A stretch of 64,000 nucleotides of DNA, from the NCBI GenBank assembly GCA_949361645.1, contig OX442433.1:5342177-5406176 (forward strand), in the 5' to 3' direction. Of the stretch, positions 1 to 11,740 are shown piece after piece (the stretch's first letter is position 1; each line of letters opens with the position of its first letter). The notes beneath the pieces are model-generated. The model did no database searches. It saw only the letters and a list, made by a program, of their open reading frames with translations, and was not told the DNA's origin. A program made the position numbers and the translations under genes. The DNA is from Spongilla lacustris (taxonomy: Eukaryota; Porifera; Demospongiae; Spongillida; Spongillidae).

Positions 1-411
1 ATACCCTCAGTACCTTAACCCTCAAGTCACATGATACTCTCAGTACCTTAACTCTCAAGTCACATGATACCCTCAGTACTCAAGTCACATGATACCCTCA
101 GTACCTTAACTCTTAAGTCACATGATACCCTCAGTACCTTAACTCTCAAGTCACATGATACCCTCAGTTACTGACCTTAACTCTCAAGTCACATGATACC
201 CTCAGTACCTTAACTCTCAAGTCACATGATACCCTCAGTACCTTAACTCTCAAGTCACATGATACCCTCAGTACTCAAGTCACATGATACCCTCAGTACC
301 TTAACTCTCAAGTCACATGATACCCTCAGTACCTTAACTCTCAAGTCACATGATACCCTCATACCCTCAGTACCTAACTCTCAAGTCACATGATCCTTAA
401 CTCTAAAGTCA
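1..411. repeat. 33-bp minisatellite at window edge
   Basis: About a dozen head-to-tail copies of a roughly 33-bp unit containing CTCAAGTCACATGATACCC and CAGTACCTTAACT. Some units lack the CTTAACT part and are shorter. The array runs off the left edge. It lies upstream of the GH31 exons and may be inside an intron of that gene. Confidence 0.9.
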
Positions 412-712
412 TAGCCTGGCTGTTCGAAAACGGTTTTGCCATTCTTCTATGACAGGATCCTGGAAGGTAGGTTAGGTATGAAATTAAAGTACTGAGGATA
501 TCATGTGACTCGAGCTAATATCTATACGGCGTCATGTGAGTGGGAAGCTACATGATTTGCACACAAATGCATCAGCTAGCTCTGCTTGATTTGACGACCT
601 GTTGTTAGAACTAGCAAAAGGATTTCTAAGGACTTGAGCATTTTGTTCCAAAGGTAGCCCCATATAATGTTTAAGTGTTTATGCTCCTCCCCCCACCCCA
701 CCCCCACCCCAG
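412..712. other. Non-coding stretch before the GH31 exon
   Basis: No exon of the GH31 protein could be recognised here. The last 25 bases are a C-rich tract ending in CCCCAG, which serves as the splice acceptor for the exon starting at 713. The stretch is probably intron. Confidence 0.5.
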
Positions 713-1394
713 GTACTATCGTTCCAAGGAGCTGTTCCTCCGTTGGAGTGAGCTGGCTGCCTTCACTGTCATGTTCAGGACCCACCTGGGGAGCCTCCCC
801 CTCAACAACTGGCAGTTCACCAGCGATGCCCAGACCCTCACCCACTTCTTCAACATGACCGTTGTGTACCAGTCCTGGGGCTTCTACCGGCAGTCCCTCA
901 TGGAGGAGGCCCAGCAGCATGGCTGGCCTGTGGTCAGGCACATGATGTTGGCCTTCCCCAGCGACCCCCTCGTCTACACCGAGGATCTTCGCTTTCAGTT
1001 TCTGTTGGGGACAGAGCTGCTTGTGGCTCCCGTGTACACTGAGGGGGCCTCCATAGTGAGAGTGTTCTTACCTATGGGAACATCCTGGGTCCATGTGTGG
1101 AGTGGAACCGTTTTTAAAGGTCAGTCTGTGTGTGGTGGTGGTGGTGGTGGCGATTTCTTGCCAAGTTAAAGATCACGTGACCTTAAGTTGACTGAGGACC
1201 CTCTGCTGTAGTGCTGAATTCTTTATACATATGTTTTCCTTTTCACAGGTATTGGTGAGTGGGTGGACATGCCTGCACCAATAGGGTACCCTTGTGTGCT
1301 GTACCAGGAAGGATCAGCGGTTGGACAACAGTTTGTTAGCAACCTGCAGGCTAGGAAGCTGTTGAAAAGTGTTGAGCTTTTGTCAACACCATAA
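713..1394 (+). CDS. GH31 family glycosidase, C-terminal two exons (partial)
   Basis: This is the 3' end of a glycoside hydrolase family 31 gene (alpha-glucosidase clan, resembling the family-31 glucosidases similar to bacterial YihQ). Exon 713-1119 starts after a C-rich tract and CAG and ends at AAAG|gtcagt. The 129-bp intron 1120-1248 ends in ttttcacag, and exon 1249-1394 ends in TAA. The phases agree. The first exon encodes the end of the barrel and the distal sheet, with family-like runs ELFLRWSELAAFTVMF, FRTHLG, FLLGTELLVAPV, FLPMGTSWVHVWSG. The second supplies the C-terminal strand (EWVDMPAPIGYPCVLYQEGS). The catalytic segments would be encoded upstream, outside the window. No lesion is visible. 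Family assignment is firm; substrate cannot be read from this part. Confidence 0.8.
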
Positions 1395-1563
1395 TTTCTC
1401 AAGCCTTTATGTGCAAGTAGATTTTAATAATTATCTTGTGCCTGTCTCCATATCTTTATGTTGCCAATGACTACATTGTTTGAAGGGCGTGTTGACTTCC
1501 TACCATCAACACGTACATGTACGGTGGGCTCACGTGTCTTATTCATTGAAGTGCATGTTAGGC

Positions 1564-1610
1564 AGTCTGGGGACCAACCCCTATTTATAAAAAGGTCAGG
1601 TCCCCAGACT
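1564..1610. repeat. Short palindromic repeat, AGTCTGGGGACC ends
   Basis: AGTCTGGGGACC at 1564-1575 is repeated in inverse at 1599-1610. A related palindrome lies at 12729-12780. They look like two copies of one dispersed foldback family. Confidence 0.6.
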
Positions 1611-1973
1611 ATGTTCTTTATTCAGTATTGCATGGGACATGCTATTATTACGGTATATTTGATATTTTCCTGCGTGAACGTGAGTTCGAGAGGCTGCGAG
1701 AGCTATAATTATGGAATCAGTGGAGTCAAAGAGGAGCAGGTGCGTTATGTGAGTCGGAACCCTAACCCGTGCTAACGCTGAGAATACATACGCTGGTAAT
1801 TAAGGTACTAGTACCGGGGTACCTGCGTGTACGTGTAGGCCTATGCCATCGGTACTACACTAGTATAATGCATGCAATTATACATCTCATATAGGCCTAC
1901 ACTATAGTGATCGTTAGTTATATGATTACTAGCATACAATCAGACACTCAAATTGTCGACATGCGGCTGCCAC

Positions 1974-2017
1974 CATAGATTAATAACCTTACGGAACCGT
2001 AAGGTTATTAATCTATG
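1974..2017. repeat. Perfect 21-bp stem hairpin
   Basis: Two 21-base arms (beginning CATAGATTAATAACC) pair without mismatch around a 2-base spacer. A second small inverted repeat, GGAACCTTGC/GCAAGGTTCC, follows about 30 bases downstream. It may be a minimal foldback element; no coding context. Confidence 0.7.
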
Positions 2018-2225
2018 CTGCCACAGGGCCATAATTAGAACATTGGAACCTTGCGGCAAGGTTCCATATACATGTATAGCGGTTGATGTATATCATTAAG
2101 AAACTCAACTCACGTCTAGAAGGACAACTAAGAAACGGACTGCTTTTATCGCACAACAACACTAACAGCTAACAGTTGCGTAGGAAGGAAAATATACAGT
2201 GCAGCGGCCAAAGTTAAGCTGTTCT

Positions 2226-2986
2226 CCCCAAGGGCGGATCCAGCGAGGGGGTCCTGGGGGTCCGGACCCCCCCTCAGGACCCATGATGAATATAATTACT
2301 ATTAATACCCAGTCACGTGCTAAAGGTGCTTCGTGCTTCGGTGTATTGTTCCTTGACGACGCGTCGTTTAAAAACGTTGCTTTGCATTCTTCGTATATCA
2401 TATAGGCGAAATTTAACCTGGGGGGCGGGGGGAGGAGGCAATTTCATACAATGACATCGTTCGTACACGCGACAGTGACATAGAGACGATATACTATCTC
2501 TGGTGACGCGTAAAATTGCATGCGTCGCCTATGTGATTCCCGCGATTTTTTTCTATGACTCACTTGACCAGCATTTATACGTGCCAAGAGCTAGGTGGTT
2601 TTCAAACTGCAGGCTATATAGGTCCGCTGAAGATTTATGCAGCTGATGTACAGGCTAGGGGACCAAATAGAATACTGTTCATTGCTTGAAGTAGGTTATC
2701 TGAGTATGATGCAAATTTTAAGTGGCTCAAGTATCGAAGTAATAACTAAGCGCACGTACAAATCTGACGAAACTGACAGATGAAACACACCCATTTAAAG
2801 CCTGGGAACAAGAACGTAACCATAGATAATAGATTATCTATGACTTAACTGAGTGCAAGTGACTGCCTCCAATCTCTCTATGGAATAACATGCAAAAAAA
2901 ATTGCGCGCGCGAAGCGCGCGCCCCTCCCCTCATCTATTATTCATGTCGGACCCCCCCCCTCGCCGAATTCCTGGATCCGCCACTG
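2226..2986. mobile_element. Probable non-autonomous hAT-like element
   Basis: The left end reads AAGGGCGGATCCAGCGAGGG and the right end, in inverse, GGATCCGCCACTG preceded by a C-rich block. Both match the CAGnGGCGGATCC termini usual in invertebrate hAT-derived elements. Flanks on both sides are CTCCC-like, but the right flank is expanded poly-C, so a target duplication cannot be confirmed. A GC-rich tract GCGCGCGCGAAGCGCGCGC lies just inside the right end, and a similar tract is at 52196-52212. No ORF of note. Confidence 0.45.
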
Positions 2987-3703
2987 CTCCCCCCCCCCCC
3001 CCCCCCCCCCCGCGCGCTGCTAGCTCCTCCAGAAGCGAAGAAGCCAACGCTTCTTGCGTAGAAAAAAAAAAAAAAAAAAAAGAATTCATGCGAACCGCGC
3101 GGCACCTCGTACCGTAAATCAGGACCGATCTTTCCAACCACTTTGAGTTAGGACATAAATATTTCGTTAGGAACTGAGTCAAACTTTGTGTGCACTTAGG
3201 TACTATAGTGGGGGTACCTACAAAATAAATTTGAACGCTTAGCTATGTTCCTTACGGGAACTACAATTGAAATATGTGATTTCAACGTTTGTTTACTTCA
3301 TGCCACCAGAGTTGCCGCGGTTAAGGTTAATATTTAACCGTCGTAACCGCGATATATCGCGGTTCACAGCCCTATGCGGCCATACATTTTGTGGACAAAA
3401 GGCATACCTATTGAAATATTGAAAAAGTGGCGTAATGCCTTAGCAACCACCCTTGACAACCGACAACCTTACAAACTTTGCACTACGTGTTAACATGTTT
3501 GAACTTGTCGCCATTTAAAGGCCATACATGGAATGAAGTACCTTTGTTCTATTAGTAGCCAATGTCACATGGACTAGTTTTCTCTCCACCGCTTCCTACA
3601 AGCGGCCATTTTTTGACGAACCCATCGACTTCAACGTACTTTTTCGACCACGCAGACAAATTCTGCTGCCCAAGTGGAAGCACAGAACAAAAGGAGACAG
3701 AAG
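2987..3703. other. Intergenic; poly-C, poly-A and a hAT-type terminus
   Basis: Contains poly-C (about 2989-3010), poly-A (3061-3080) and, at 3309-3375, a solo copy of a terminal sequence with CCGCGATATATCGCGG and AGGGCTGTG. The same terminal motif bounds the relic element at 6223-7043. No exon recognised. Confidence 0.5.
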
Positions 3704-4325
3704 TTACTTACAGCATATAGTATGGAACTGTAGCCATACTTTTTCTTCGCGATGGTATACGCGTGTGAAGTATACTGTGGTTTGAGCCGTAGTAACTATT
3801 AATAGTACATGTGCGTATGGACGTGTCATACGATAGTTAAGGGATAGGCCTAGAATGTCTTTCTCCTTTGTTTGGCGGTGGAATTGCTTCCACAATCCGG
3901 GGTGCAATGGATCGATAGCCTGTGTTCTTGAACAATAAGAGAAGGGTGTGGACCTTCTTGTAGATACATGTACATTGATAAGTTCTCTGTGTGGACATGG
4001 ATAGTCAGGATAGACTCTACCACCTGTTAACCTAGGAGACCAAAGCCTGCACCCATCCACTTTGCCCATTGTTATAGATATATAAATTCTATCAACTTGA
4101 TTGCTCTTGTAGACCACAGTGTACAGACATTGTACACATGTGGTGCCCAAGAGAAGTGAGCAATATGTATGGTGTGTGGGATGGCTTGTATCATCACAAT
4201 TAGACTTAGGTTGAGCAGTGCTGTACATGACATGTGGGTCTGGGCCCCAGACACTGGCTGTCTTCTCTTCCATAGGTGTACCATTAAGATCAATGTCATA
4301 GCCAGCATCAATTAAGCAGCCTCAT
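3704..4325 (-). CDS. Unrecognised ORF, possibly an ankyrin-like exon
   Basis: A 189-codon minus-strand ORF (3704-4273) has no family I recognise. In the same frame the sequence opens further upstream as CLIDAGYDIDLNGTPMEEKT, which resembles the helix-loop of an ankyrin repeat, so a real exon may lie around 4200-4325. The rest of the ORF looks low in structure and could be chance. No splice structure could be fixed. Low confidence. Confidence 0.2.
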
Positions 4326-4440
4326 GTGTTAGACAACCCTCCTCTTAGTGTCTCCATCATTGAGACTGCATCCCCCGGTACATGTACACTTCTCAGTTGT
4401 GCCTACCTAGTGACTACTATTCTGACCCCAATCCATTGGT

Positions 4441-5520
4441 CTCCTCCCCTCTCCTCCCTCCTTCCTCCCCCTCCCATCCCTCCCCTCTCCTCCCTCCCCT
4501 CTCCTCCCTCCCCTCTCCTCCCTCCCTCCCCTCTCCTCCCTCCCCTCTCCTCCCTCCCCTCTCCTCCCTCCCTCCCCTCTCCTCCCTCCCCTCCTCCCTC
4601 CCTCCCCTCTCCTCCCTCCCTCCCCTCTCCTCCCTCCCCTCTCCTCCCTCCCTCCCCTCCCTCCCTCCCTCCCCTCTCCTCCCTCCCTCCCCTCCCTCCC
4701 TCCCTCCCCTCTCCTCCCTCCCTCCCCTCTCCTCCCTCCCTCCCCTCTCCTCCCTCCCTCCCTCCCTCCCTCCCTCCCTCCCTCCCTCCCTCTCCTCTCC
4801 CCTCTCCTCTCTCCCTCTCCTCTCTCCCTCCCCTCTCCTCCCTCCCTCCCCTCTCCTCCCTCTCCCTCCTCCTTCCCCTTTCCCTCCTCCCTCTCCCTCC
4901 TCCCTCCCCTTTCCCTCCTCCCTCCCCTCTCCCTCCTCCCTCCCCACTCCCTCCTCCCTCCCCTCTCCCTCCTCCCTCTCCATCCTCTCTACTTGCCTCC
5001 CCTCCCTCCCCTCTCCCTCCTCCCTCCCCACTCTCCCCTCCCTCCCCTCTCCCTCCTCCCTCCCCACTCCCCCCTCCTCCCTCTCCCTCCTCCCTCTCCA
5101 TCCTCTCTACTTGTCTCCCCTCCACACCCCTCCCCTCCTCTCCACTCTCCTCCCCTCTCTTCCCCTTCTCCCCGCTCTCCTCCCCTCCTCTCCCCTCTCC
5201 TCCTCTCCCCTCTCCTCCTCTCCCCTCTCCTCCTCTCCCCTCTCCTCCTCTCCCCTCTCCTCCACTCCTCTCCCCTCTCCTCCCCTCCTCTCCCCTCTCA
5301 TCCCCTCTCCTCCTCTCCTCTCCCCCTCCTCTCCCTCTCCTCCTCTCCTCTCCCCCTCCTCTCCCCTCCTCCCCCTTACCTCCTCCCCTCTCTTTCCCCT
5401 CTCCCCCTCCCCCTCCCCCTCCCCCTCTCCTCCCCTCTCCCTCCCCCTCTCCTCCCCTTCCCTCCCCCTCTCCTCCCCTTTCCCTCTCCCTCTCCTCTCC
5501 TCACTCTCCTTCTCCCTCCC
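4441..5520. repeat. Polypyrimidine tract, 1.1 kb
   Basis: The plus strand is almost only C and T for more than 1 kb, built of CTCCCTCCCCTCTC-like units that drift from CCTCCCTC to CTCCTCTCCCC to CCCCTCTCC. It is homopurine on the other strand, so it can form triplex structures. The long proline/serine/leucine ORFs across it in all frames are a by-product of having no stop codons. Confidence 0.95.
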
Positions 5521-6222
5521 ATTCTCCCTTGTTGTTACACTTTCCCTTCTATTTACTGTACTACACTAATGCCAGTCTGTTGGTTCTCCTTAATAATTCT
5601 GTTTACACTTATAACTACACTGTCAAAGTACTGCTCATACACATCACAAGCACCTACAGTGGCTTATAGTAACTCTGAACATTGATAGAATGCCCTCCTT
5701 TTCTTCCCTGTAGCCACCAAAAGACTTCCATAGACTCTGCAATGCTTCTGGAGCTGGTCTCTGTGGTGTTACATCTAGGCTATCTGACCGAACAAAGCAA
5801 CTGAAGCCGCATTATTCATAGCAAAGCAAAACCGTTTATTGTGTGATGAAAAAAAAAGTATGGCTGCATCTGAATGGTGTTTCTGTACACCTAATTGTGT
5901 GTAGTTGACGATGCGGCATACCAACCGTCTTGAGAATTTGTCTGTGCTTGGTGTTTTCATCCTAACGTTACCCCTCTCCCTTACGATATCCGTATATAAA
6001 TTGGCTGCGCGTTATTAAGGATTGCGATGTGAAGAGTGCGCATATGGTGTAGTCTCTACTACGACGATAAACCAGTTAAATGGGAGGGATCAACGGGCAT
6101 TCGATGGTAAAATGAACAAGATACAGCTCTCTCAAAAAACGCCATTTTAATGAGGCCATGGCGCATATAGCCGCAATGGATTTTTTGGGTTTACGGTATT
6201 GTCTAATTATGGACCCTTTTGT
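5521..6222. other. Intergenic, nothing recognised
   Basis: No exon, RNA gene or mobile-element terminus could be recognised. The sequence is AT-rich with short open frames only. Confidence 0.4.
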
Positions 6223-7043
6223 CCACCCGCAGAGGGCTGTGGGTTACAGCGTTTAACCGCGGGTAAATATCGCGGTTAAAACTCAAGTATTCAGAAGCCA
6301 ATTTTCGACCCCTAACCAAGCTAGTGAGCATGTAAATGTACACTGTGGCAGTTCTTTGCTATCAAGTGCATCGCGCGAGTGGGTTTTGTATGGTATTGTG
6401 AATACCTTAATAAAAGTTTTACCATATCCAATCCCATACCATCCAGTCCTAGCAAAGTTAACAGCACCTTCCTATCCTCAGATGCTAAGAAGAGGCAAAT
6501 GAGTAACACACTTTTGTGTAAAAATAAAAATCCAGGAAGATACCAAAGATATCTTCTGCTACTAGCACAAGTGATGATGATATACCATGGTTAAAAAAAG
6601 GGAGTCAACAGAAGGATAATGCAATACAAGACTTGATAAGTATATGAAAGAAGACGAAACAGACTTTAGCCACTTATGTGCATGGTGGAAAGAATGTGAA
6701 ATACTTTATGCCATTCCTGATTTAACCGCTCCTTCAGAAAGTGCATTCACAATGCACTGTTGCCAAATGACATATCAACGAAAGGATGCATGGCCTTCGT
6801 GCCTAAGTAAGCACATACATTTCCAGCTGAACTCCAAGCTTCTATAGGTTAACTGCAAGCAAGGTTGTTATAATCCGTTATCCGCTGCAGGTTATGCGGG
6901 GACTTGATTATCGCTCTCTGTATTCCGTATTTAATGTGATCACCGCATTTGTACTCCGTAAAATCCTGCATACCTTAACCGCGGTGAAGGTTATAAATAA
7001 CCGCGGTACATCAAATTTAACCGCAATATATCGCGGCAACCCT
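6223..7043 (+). mobile_element. Degenerate hAT element
   Basis: The left end contains AGGGCTGTGGGTTACAGCG and CCGCGGGTAAATATCGCGG. The right end, in inverse, reads CAGGGTTGCCGCGATATAT. The termini are similar but not identical and match the solo terminus at 3309-3375. The interior carries the transposase relic listed next. The CAGGG start and hAT-like protein support the superfamily. Confidence 0.55.
6379..6847 (+). pseudogene. hAT transposase C-terminal relic
   Basis: Two adjacent plus-strand open pieces (6379-6594 and 6644-6847) in different frames. The second reads LCAWWKECEILYAIPDLTAP followed by SESAF and ends HFQLNS, the pattern of the hAT C-terminal dimerisation region (WWK..., then a proline/serine stretch where family members have SAPSERVFS). 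Here the residues have drifted. The first piece resembles the linker before that domain. Only the last fifth of a transposase is present and it is frame-shifted, so it cannot be active. Confidence 0.5.
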
Positions 7044-7470
7044 GCATGCCACCCATTATGAACAACTTTTCATGTACAGGAGTGATGGCCGAGTAGGAAA
7101 GTCTAATTCTCTCACATATAGCCTGAAGGGTTCAAATGTTTAATAGTCTCTTCATTTGGAACACTGTAGTTGTTTTTCTAATGCTTTTACGCAATCAAAA
7201 GAAGAGAGTGAAGCAATGAGTGGAATACATGGACCTCCAAAAGTGACGTAACAAATCATCAGACAAGAACAAGGCTGGGTGTCAAGCGCATTGGTGGATC
7301 CAGGGAAGGGGGGAGAGGCATGTGCTTCCTTCCCCCCACCCCCATCCAATTCATTAATCACACTATATTCACATGATGTGGCACGCAGTAGTCTGGGTGT
7401 TCTCTTGTGTATTCGATCATTGCATTTGTATTCAAAAAGGGCATATGGTACAAAATATGAAGCCAGCTGA

Positions 7471-8102
7471 GGCACACCAAAACATCTAGCCATTTTTGTT
7501 AGTTTGCAAATGAATCACATTAAAATCTTGATGCAAAAATGGTATTCATTTTTGGCAAATGGACGGAGTGGTTGACAGTGATGACGGAGACCGTTTATCC
7601 TTATCCCACGTGGAGGAAACTGCTTGTACAAGTCGGTCATCAAGGTCTGCAAGCGTAATAGCAACTGATGTTTGGAAGTCTCTGCAGAAACGGCTACCCA
7701 GGGGAAACCCTCCATCACAGTGCACACGACGAGAAGCAGATGACCAATGCAGCCAAATCTAAAAAGCTGCAGGAGCACAGACAGAGAACTTAAGTAGTGA
7801 TCAAACAGCGTTCTGTTCGATCACCGCCTTTGTTCTCCATCCGTGCTCCTGCTGCATCCACCTCTCATAGGGTTTCCCCTGGGTAGCCGTTTCTGCAGCG
7901 GCCAGCTGCTTATACACTTTCAGACCTTGATGACCGACTCGTACAAGCAGTTTCCTCTACGTGGGATAAGGATAAACGGTCTCCACCATCACTGTCAACC
8001 ACTCTTTCCTCCGTTTGCCAAAAATGAATACCGTTTTTGCATCAAGATTTTAATGTGATTCATTTACGAACTAACAAAAATGGCTACGTGTTTTGGTGTG
8101 CC
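7471..8102. repeat. Large foldback (palindromic) element
   Basis: Arms of about 300 bases run inward from GGCACACCAAAACAT (left) and, in inverse, from the mirror sequence ending at 8102, meeting near 7800 around GTGATCAAACAG. The arms are about 90 percent alike by eye with small indels. Open frames in it are mirror images and not evidence of a gene. It is either a foldback transposon or two head-to-head copies of one repeat. Confidence 0.8.
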
Positions 8103-9689
8103 CCTATACAGCAAGGTTATCTGTAATGCTAGAATCAAACAACACGCGGGTACACAAAACCATGGCACATTCTGACAATTTTGTAAATTCCTATGTTATT
8201 TTTATGGCATGGGGTACTAATTTCAGCTATAAACGCTGAAAACGAATTTGGGTTTTACCGCATCGTAAAACCAACTTGGTCAAAGTATTTGTGTTATTGA
8301 GTTTGCTAATTTCAAGAACGTTCGTCTGTCAGATACATTGAAATTAAATAAAATGCTTTTAGGTGGATAAGGGTCACTAAACGTAAACATCTAATAACAA
8401 TGAAAGTTTGTTAACTATTTATTGTTTGTGCCACCTTTTTGCTAGTAATTCTGCCAAGTCATTACGATTTGGCTGTTAAGAAAAATTCAAGATAACATTA
8501 AAATTCATGTAAAAAATTTTTTAGCTACAATTATCACATGATCCACTGTATTGCTCAGTAAATGTGCTAATTTACTGCCACATGTAGGTCATGCATTAAC
8601 ATTGAATAGTTACCTGTAGTACCAATAGAACTGAATGTGTTGTGTCTGATGCATATTCACTATGATGTGAATAGAGGAATTCATCCAAAAGCAACCTTGG
8701 TGCCTCTTTTCATCTGTATCACAAGGAAAGTAACTCAAAATGAATATTTCGTACTAACCGGTTATTGTGTCTTTGTTATTTTGCTACTTGTGACTCAAAT
8801 GAAGCATTATATCTATGATGCAAATATCACCACAAGCGATAGGTCAGGCGCACATGGCAGCTTTAGTCACAACAACTTTAGGCCCAAAAACTAGTAGTAT
8901 GTCTAACCACACGGTGCACATAATTTTAATTCCAAATTTTATGCTACATGTTGAAAGTAGTTTTAGTGCTTTAATACTCCAATATTATTAAAAGCTTTCG
9001 CATTGTGCACCCATTCCCTTTTTACTCCCATGCCCACTTAATAACTTATACTAACCTTGCCCCCCCCTTAAAATTACTGCATCCGCCCCTGAAGTGAGCA
9101 ATGGAGCGAATCCAGAAAAAGTGAAGGCCACTGAGCGTGAAAACGAACTGCTAGTGTGACCATGTAAAGACACTGCTATGACAGGGGGAAAACTTCTATA
9201 AAAACATTCTCTACAAGAACGTTGGTGGCATGTAGGATTGAAAGACAATAGTGGTGTAATTTAACACAAATTGGACAGGGAAAATTCACTTATGTTAAAT
9301 TATCAGAATTTGCACCATCCACCGTTTTTTCTTCTTCTATAGAGAAGCCACTGGTTTTCTGTTTCTTGTTGATTTTCATGATCAGACAGTAAACTGAGGG
9401 GGGGAGGGGGGGGGGGGGGGGGGAGAGAGCATTCAGTGCATTTGAGTTCATTTGAGTTCCTAGGTATACATAGGAATGGTTGGGCTGCCCCAATGTTGCA
9501 GTGGTATTGTTTTTGGACTAATTAATGGTGATGTCATGCTTATCTTAATGGTGCTCCAGCAGTTTCAGGCCAAGCTCCAAAGGACCCATGCACCGTCAAA
9601 TGTAAAAGGGATGCTAAACTGGCAGAATGGGAATAAGTTTATCTTCTGTACACTACGGTAGACAAATGTACCCCCGGGATAACATCTGG
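8103..9689. other. Intergenic, AT-rich
   Basis: No gene recognised. At about 9057-9089 there is a solo hAT-like end (CATCCGCCCCTG preceded by a C-run), and at 9397-9423 a nearly pure G run. Confidence 0.5.
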
Positions 9690-10110
9690 TACATTAGACA
9701 TTAATTGCTTTTCCTCTCCCCGGATTTGCTTCTATTATTAGCGAGGCTATAAAATTCAGACTAACTTGTTAATTCTGGAGCTATAATATGCATACAATCA
9801 TTGATAAACAGGTTTACTATTCAATTTTGGTATTCTTTTACAATGTACACTACTGGAAACACAGGGGAAATGATGCTATCTTCAAGCAAAGAATCAATAT
9901 AATGTAAATAAATTTACACATCATTTCAATTTTTTTTTGTTTAAACAGTGCTGCTCATGTTAATGCCTGAAGGAAATGCATCACCATTACAGTAGTGACT
10001 CACAATAAGGTATATACATTTTGGAGCTAGGAAAAGCCGGAAAATTAATTAATAATAAATAGCATCACTCTTTAATTGCATTGTTTGCTTTTCCACATGT
10101 GCTATTACAG

Positions 10111-11306
10111 TGTGGTTGTGAAGGAACCCTTTGCACACATTACCTGTGGTGTGTGCTCCAAGCCCTACAATGATCCAAGAATACTACCATGTCTGCACTC
10201 CTTCTGTCAACAATGTATCCATCATGAGATAGAGAAAAGTGATTCCCAACAAAGTGTTCAAATGTCCCACCTGTGCACGAAGCATGGGCATCCCAGTGGG
10301 TGGGGCCAGCGAATTCCCTCAAAACCTTTATCTTGGATTTGAAGTAGAGGTAGCTGGATACATGTCCAAGATTGCCAGCAACAATGAGGTGTGTTGTGAC
10401 GAATGTATCGATGGACACAATGGCCCTGCAGAGGTGTTCTGTTGTACATGTTATCAATTCCTATGCAAGCCCTGTCATCACCACCATAGAAATAGCAGGA
10501 GACTGTCTAAACACAACATGGTAGCACTGGGCCAGGAAGGAACAAAACAACTGCAGACTGCCACCATAATAAAGCCACAAGAGTGCTACTGCTCTTACCA
10601 TGAGGAACATACCCTGAAATTTTATTGTGAGACCTGTAAAATGCCGGTTTGTAGAGACTGCACCACAGTTGTCCACAAGGACCATGGTGTGACTGAACTG
10701 TCGATTGTTGCAAAGACCCATCGAAGTGAAATGGAAGAAGTTCTTGCCAATGCAAGAGGCATTGTATCAATGCTAACTGGAGCCATAGATGGTAATGGGA
10801 AGGTAATGGAACAAGTAGAGATCTCCAAAATGAATGCTTTCTCAGTCATCACTCAAGCCTTTGAACAACTCCAGCAAACATTAGAAGAAAGGAAAAGGAC
10901 ACTATTGTCAGATTTGGAGGCTGCTTCACTGTCCAAGATGACTGCATTGAACCTCCAGAAGGAAGCATTTGAGAAGATAGTTGAGGACATTGGTCACTAC
11001 ACTGAGGTGGCTTCCCACATCCTCCAGACCCACACTGACCATGAGGTGGTATCTCTTGGAGGACTGGTACCCACTGAACTGCAGGCCACTCTCAAGAGGG
11101 TCCAGACCATGTCCTTCACTCCAAACCAAAACAGTGATATATCTGTGTCTGTAAAAGCAGACGACCTTATTGGTGAGATGTCCAAATTTGGTCCTGTGGC
11201 TGAGTTGTCTCCATCTCTGTCTTCAAGCACATTGTTGTGTGTCCTTGCTCCATGTCTGTTATCAAAGCATCTCTGTGTTGTCAAGTACTATGTCTGCTGT
11301 GACTGA
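10111..11306 (+). pseudogene. TRIM-like RING/B-box protein, copy 1 (frameshifted, truncated)
   Basis: The exon starts after CTATTACAG. It encodes a C3HC4 RING (CGVC, CLHSFCQQC, CPTC), two B-boxes (the second CYCSYHEEHTLKFYC, CKMPVCRDC) and a coiled coil of about 150 residues. Such proteins are usually E3 ubiquitin ligases or RNA-binding regulators. Against copy 2 (15813-18119), CAACAAAGTG here replaces CAACAAGTG, an extra A that shifts the frame inside the RING near 10252. Matching then stops at about 11230, just before the filamin domain, and a stop follows at 11306. The filamin and NHL parts are missing. About 1.5 kb including the upstream region is clearly duplicated. The RING cysteines themselves are intact, so a consensus error at the extra A is possible. 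Confidence 0.75.
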
Positions 11307-11364
11307 TTGTATGTGAGGTGACCATGTACTGAGAAAGTGAGTCTGGGTGTGTGATTAGTGTCAT

Positions 11365-11740
11365 ACCTTTGGCGCTTTGGTGGTCTCTCCTTGCTTTTCC
11401 TTGCGAGCCTCATCATGCTCACGTTTCATCTTCTGGGCTTCTGCACTGGCTGACTTCAGCAGTTGGTCATATGTTCCTTTCAGTGCCCTTTAGCCTTTCC
11501 TGTCTGTCATTTAGGTCAGCATCTGCAATCATCTGGAGGGTTGTCTCTTGGGTGTCTGCAATGATTTTGGTACTTTTCCGTATAGTCTTTTGGAGGCCAC
11601 TCCCATGTACCCAAGTGTGGTAACTCTGATTTGCTCTTTCCACTCGTGTCTGGTTTCTTTATCTGCCTTCCAAAGCATCATTTTTAGCTCTGCTTTTATC
11701 AGTAGTCTCTTGCTGTCACAGCTTAGCTGAGATAGTCTAA
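11365..11740 (-). pseudogene. Decayed coiled-coil exon
   Basis: Read on the minus strand, two frames give charged helical text, for example ADTQETTLQMIADADLNDRQ, then after a one-base shift DQLLKSASAEAQKMKREHDE, ending in AAG|gtatga, a plausible splice donor. Heptad-like spacing suggests a former coiled-coil exon. Stops and frame changes make it inactive. The family is not identified. Confidence 0.3.

Larger units (their letters stand above)
1395..2225. other. Intergenic region with two short palindromes
   Basis: No convincing exon. It contains the imperfect palindrome 1564-1610 and the perfect hairpin 1974-2017, both listed separately, and several TACATGTA-type motifs. Confidence 0.5.

Noticed and set aside
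4326..5685. Proline/serine-rich and glycine/glutamate-rich ORFs up to 447 codons
   Set aside because: Produced by the polypyrimidine tract having no stop codons; open in several frames on both strands.
7152..8058. ORFs on both strands in the 7.5-8.1 kb region
   Set aside because: Mirror-image translations of the foldback arms (the same peptide appears from both arms), so not an independent gene.
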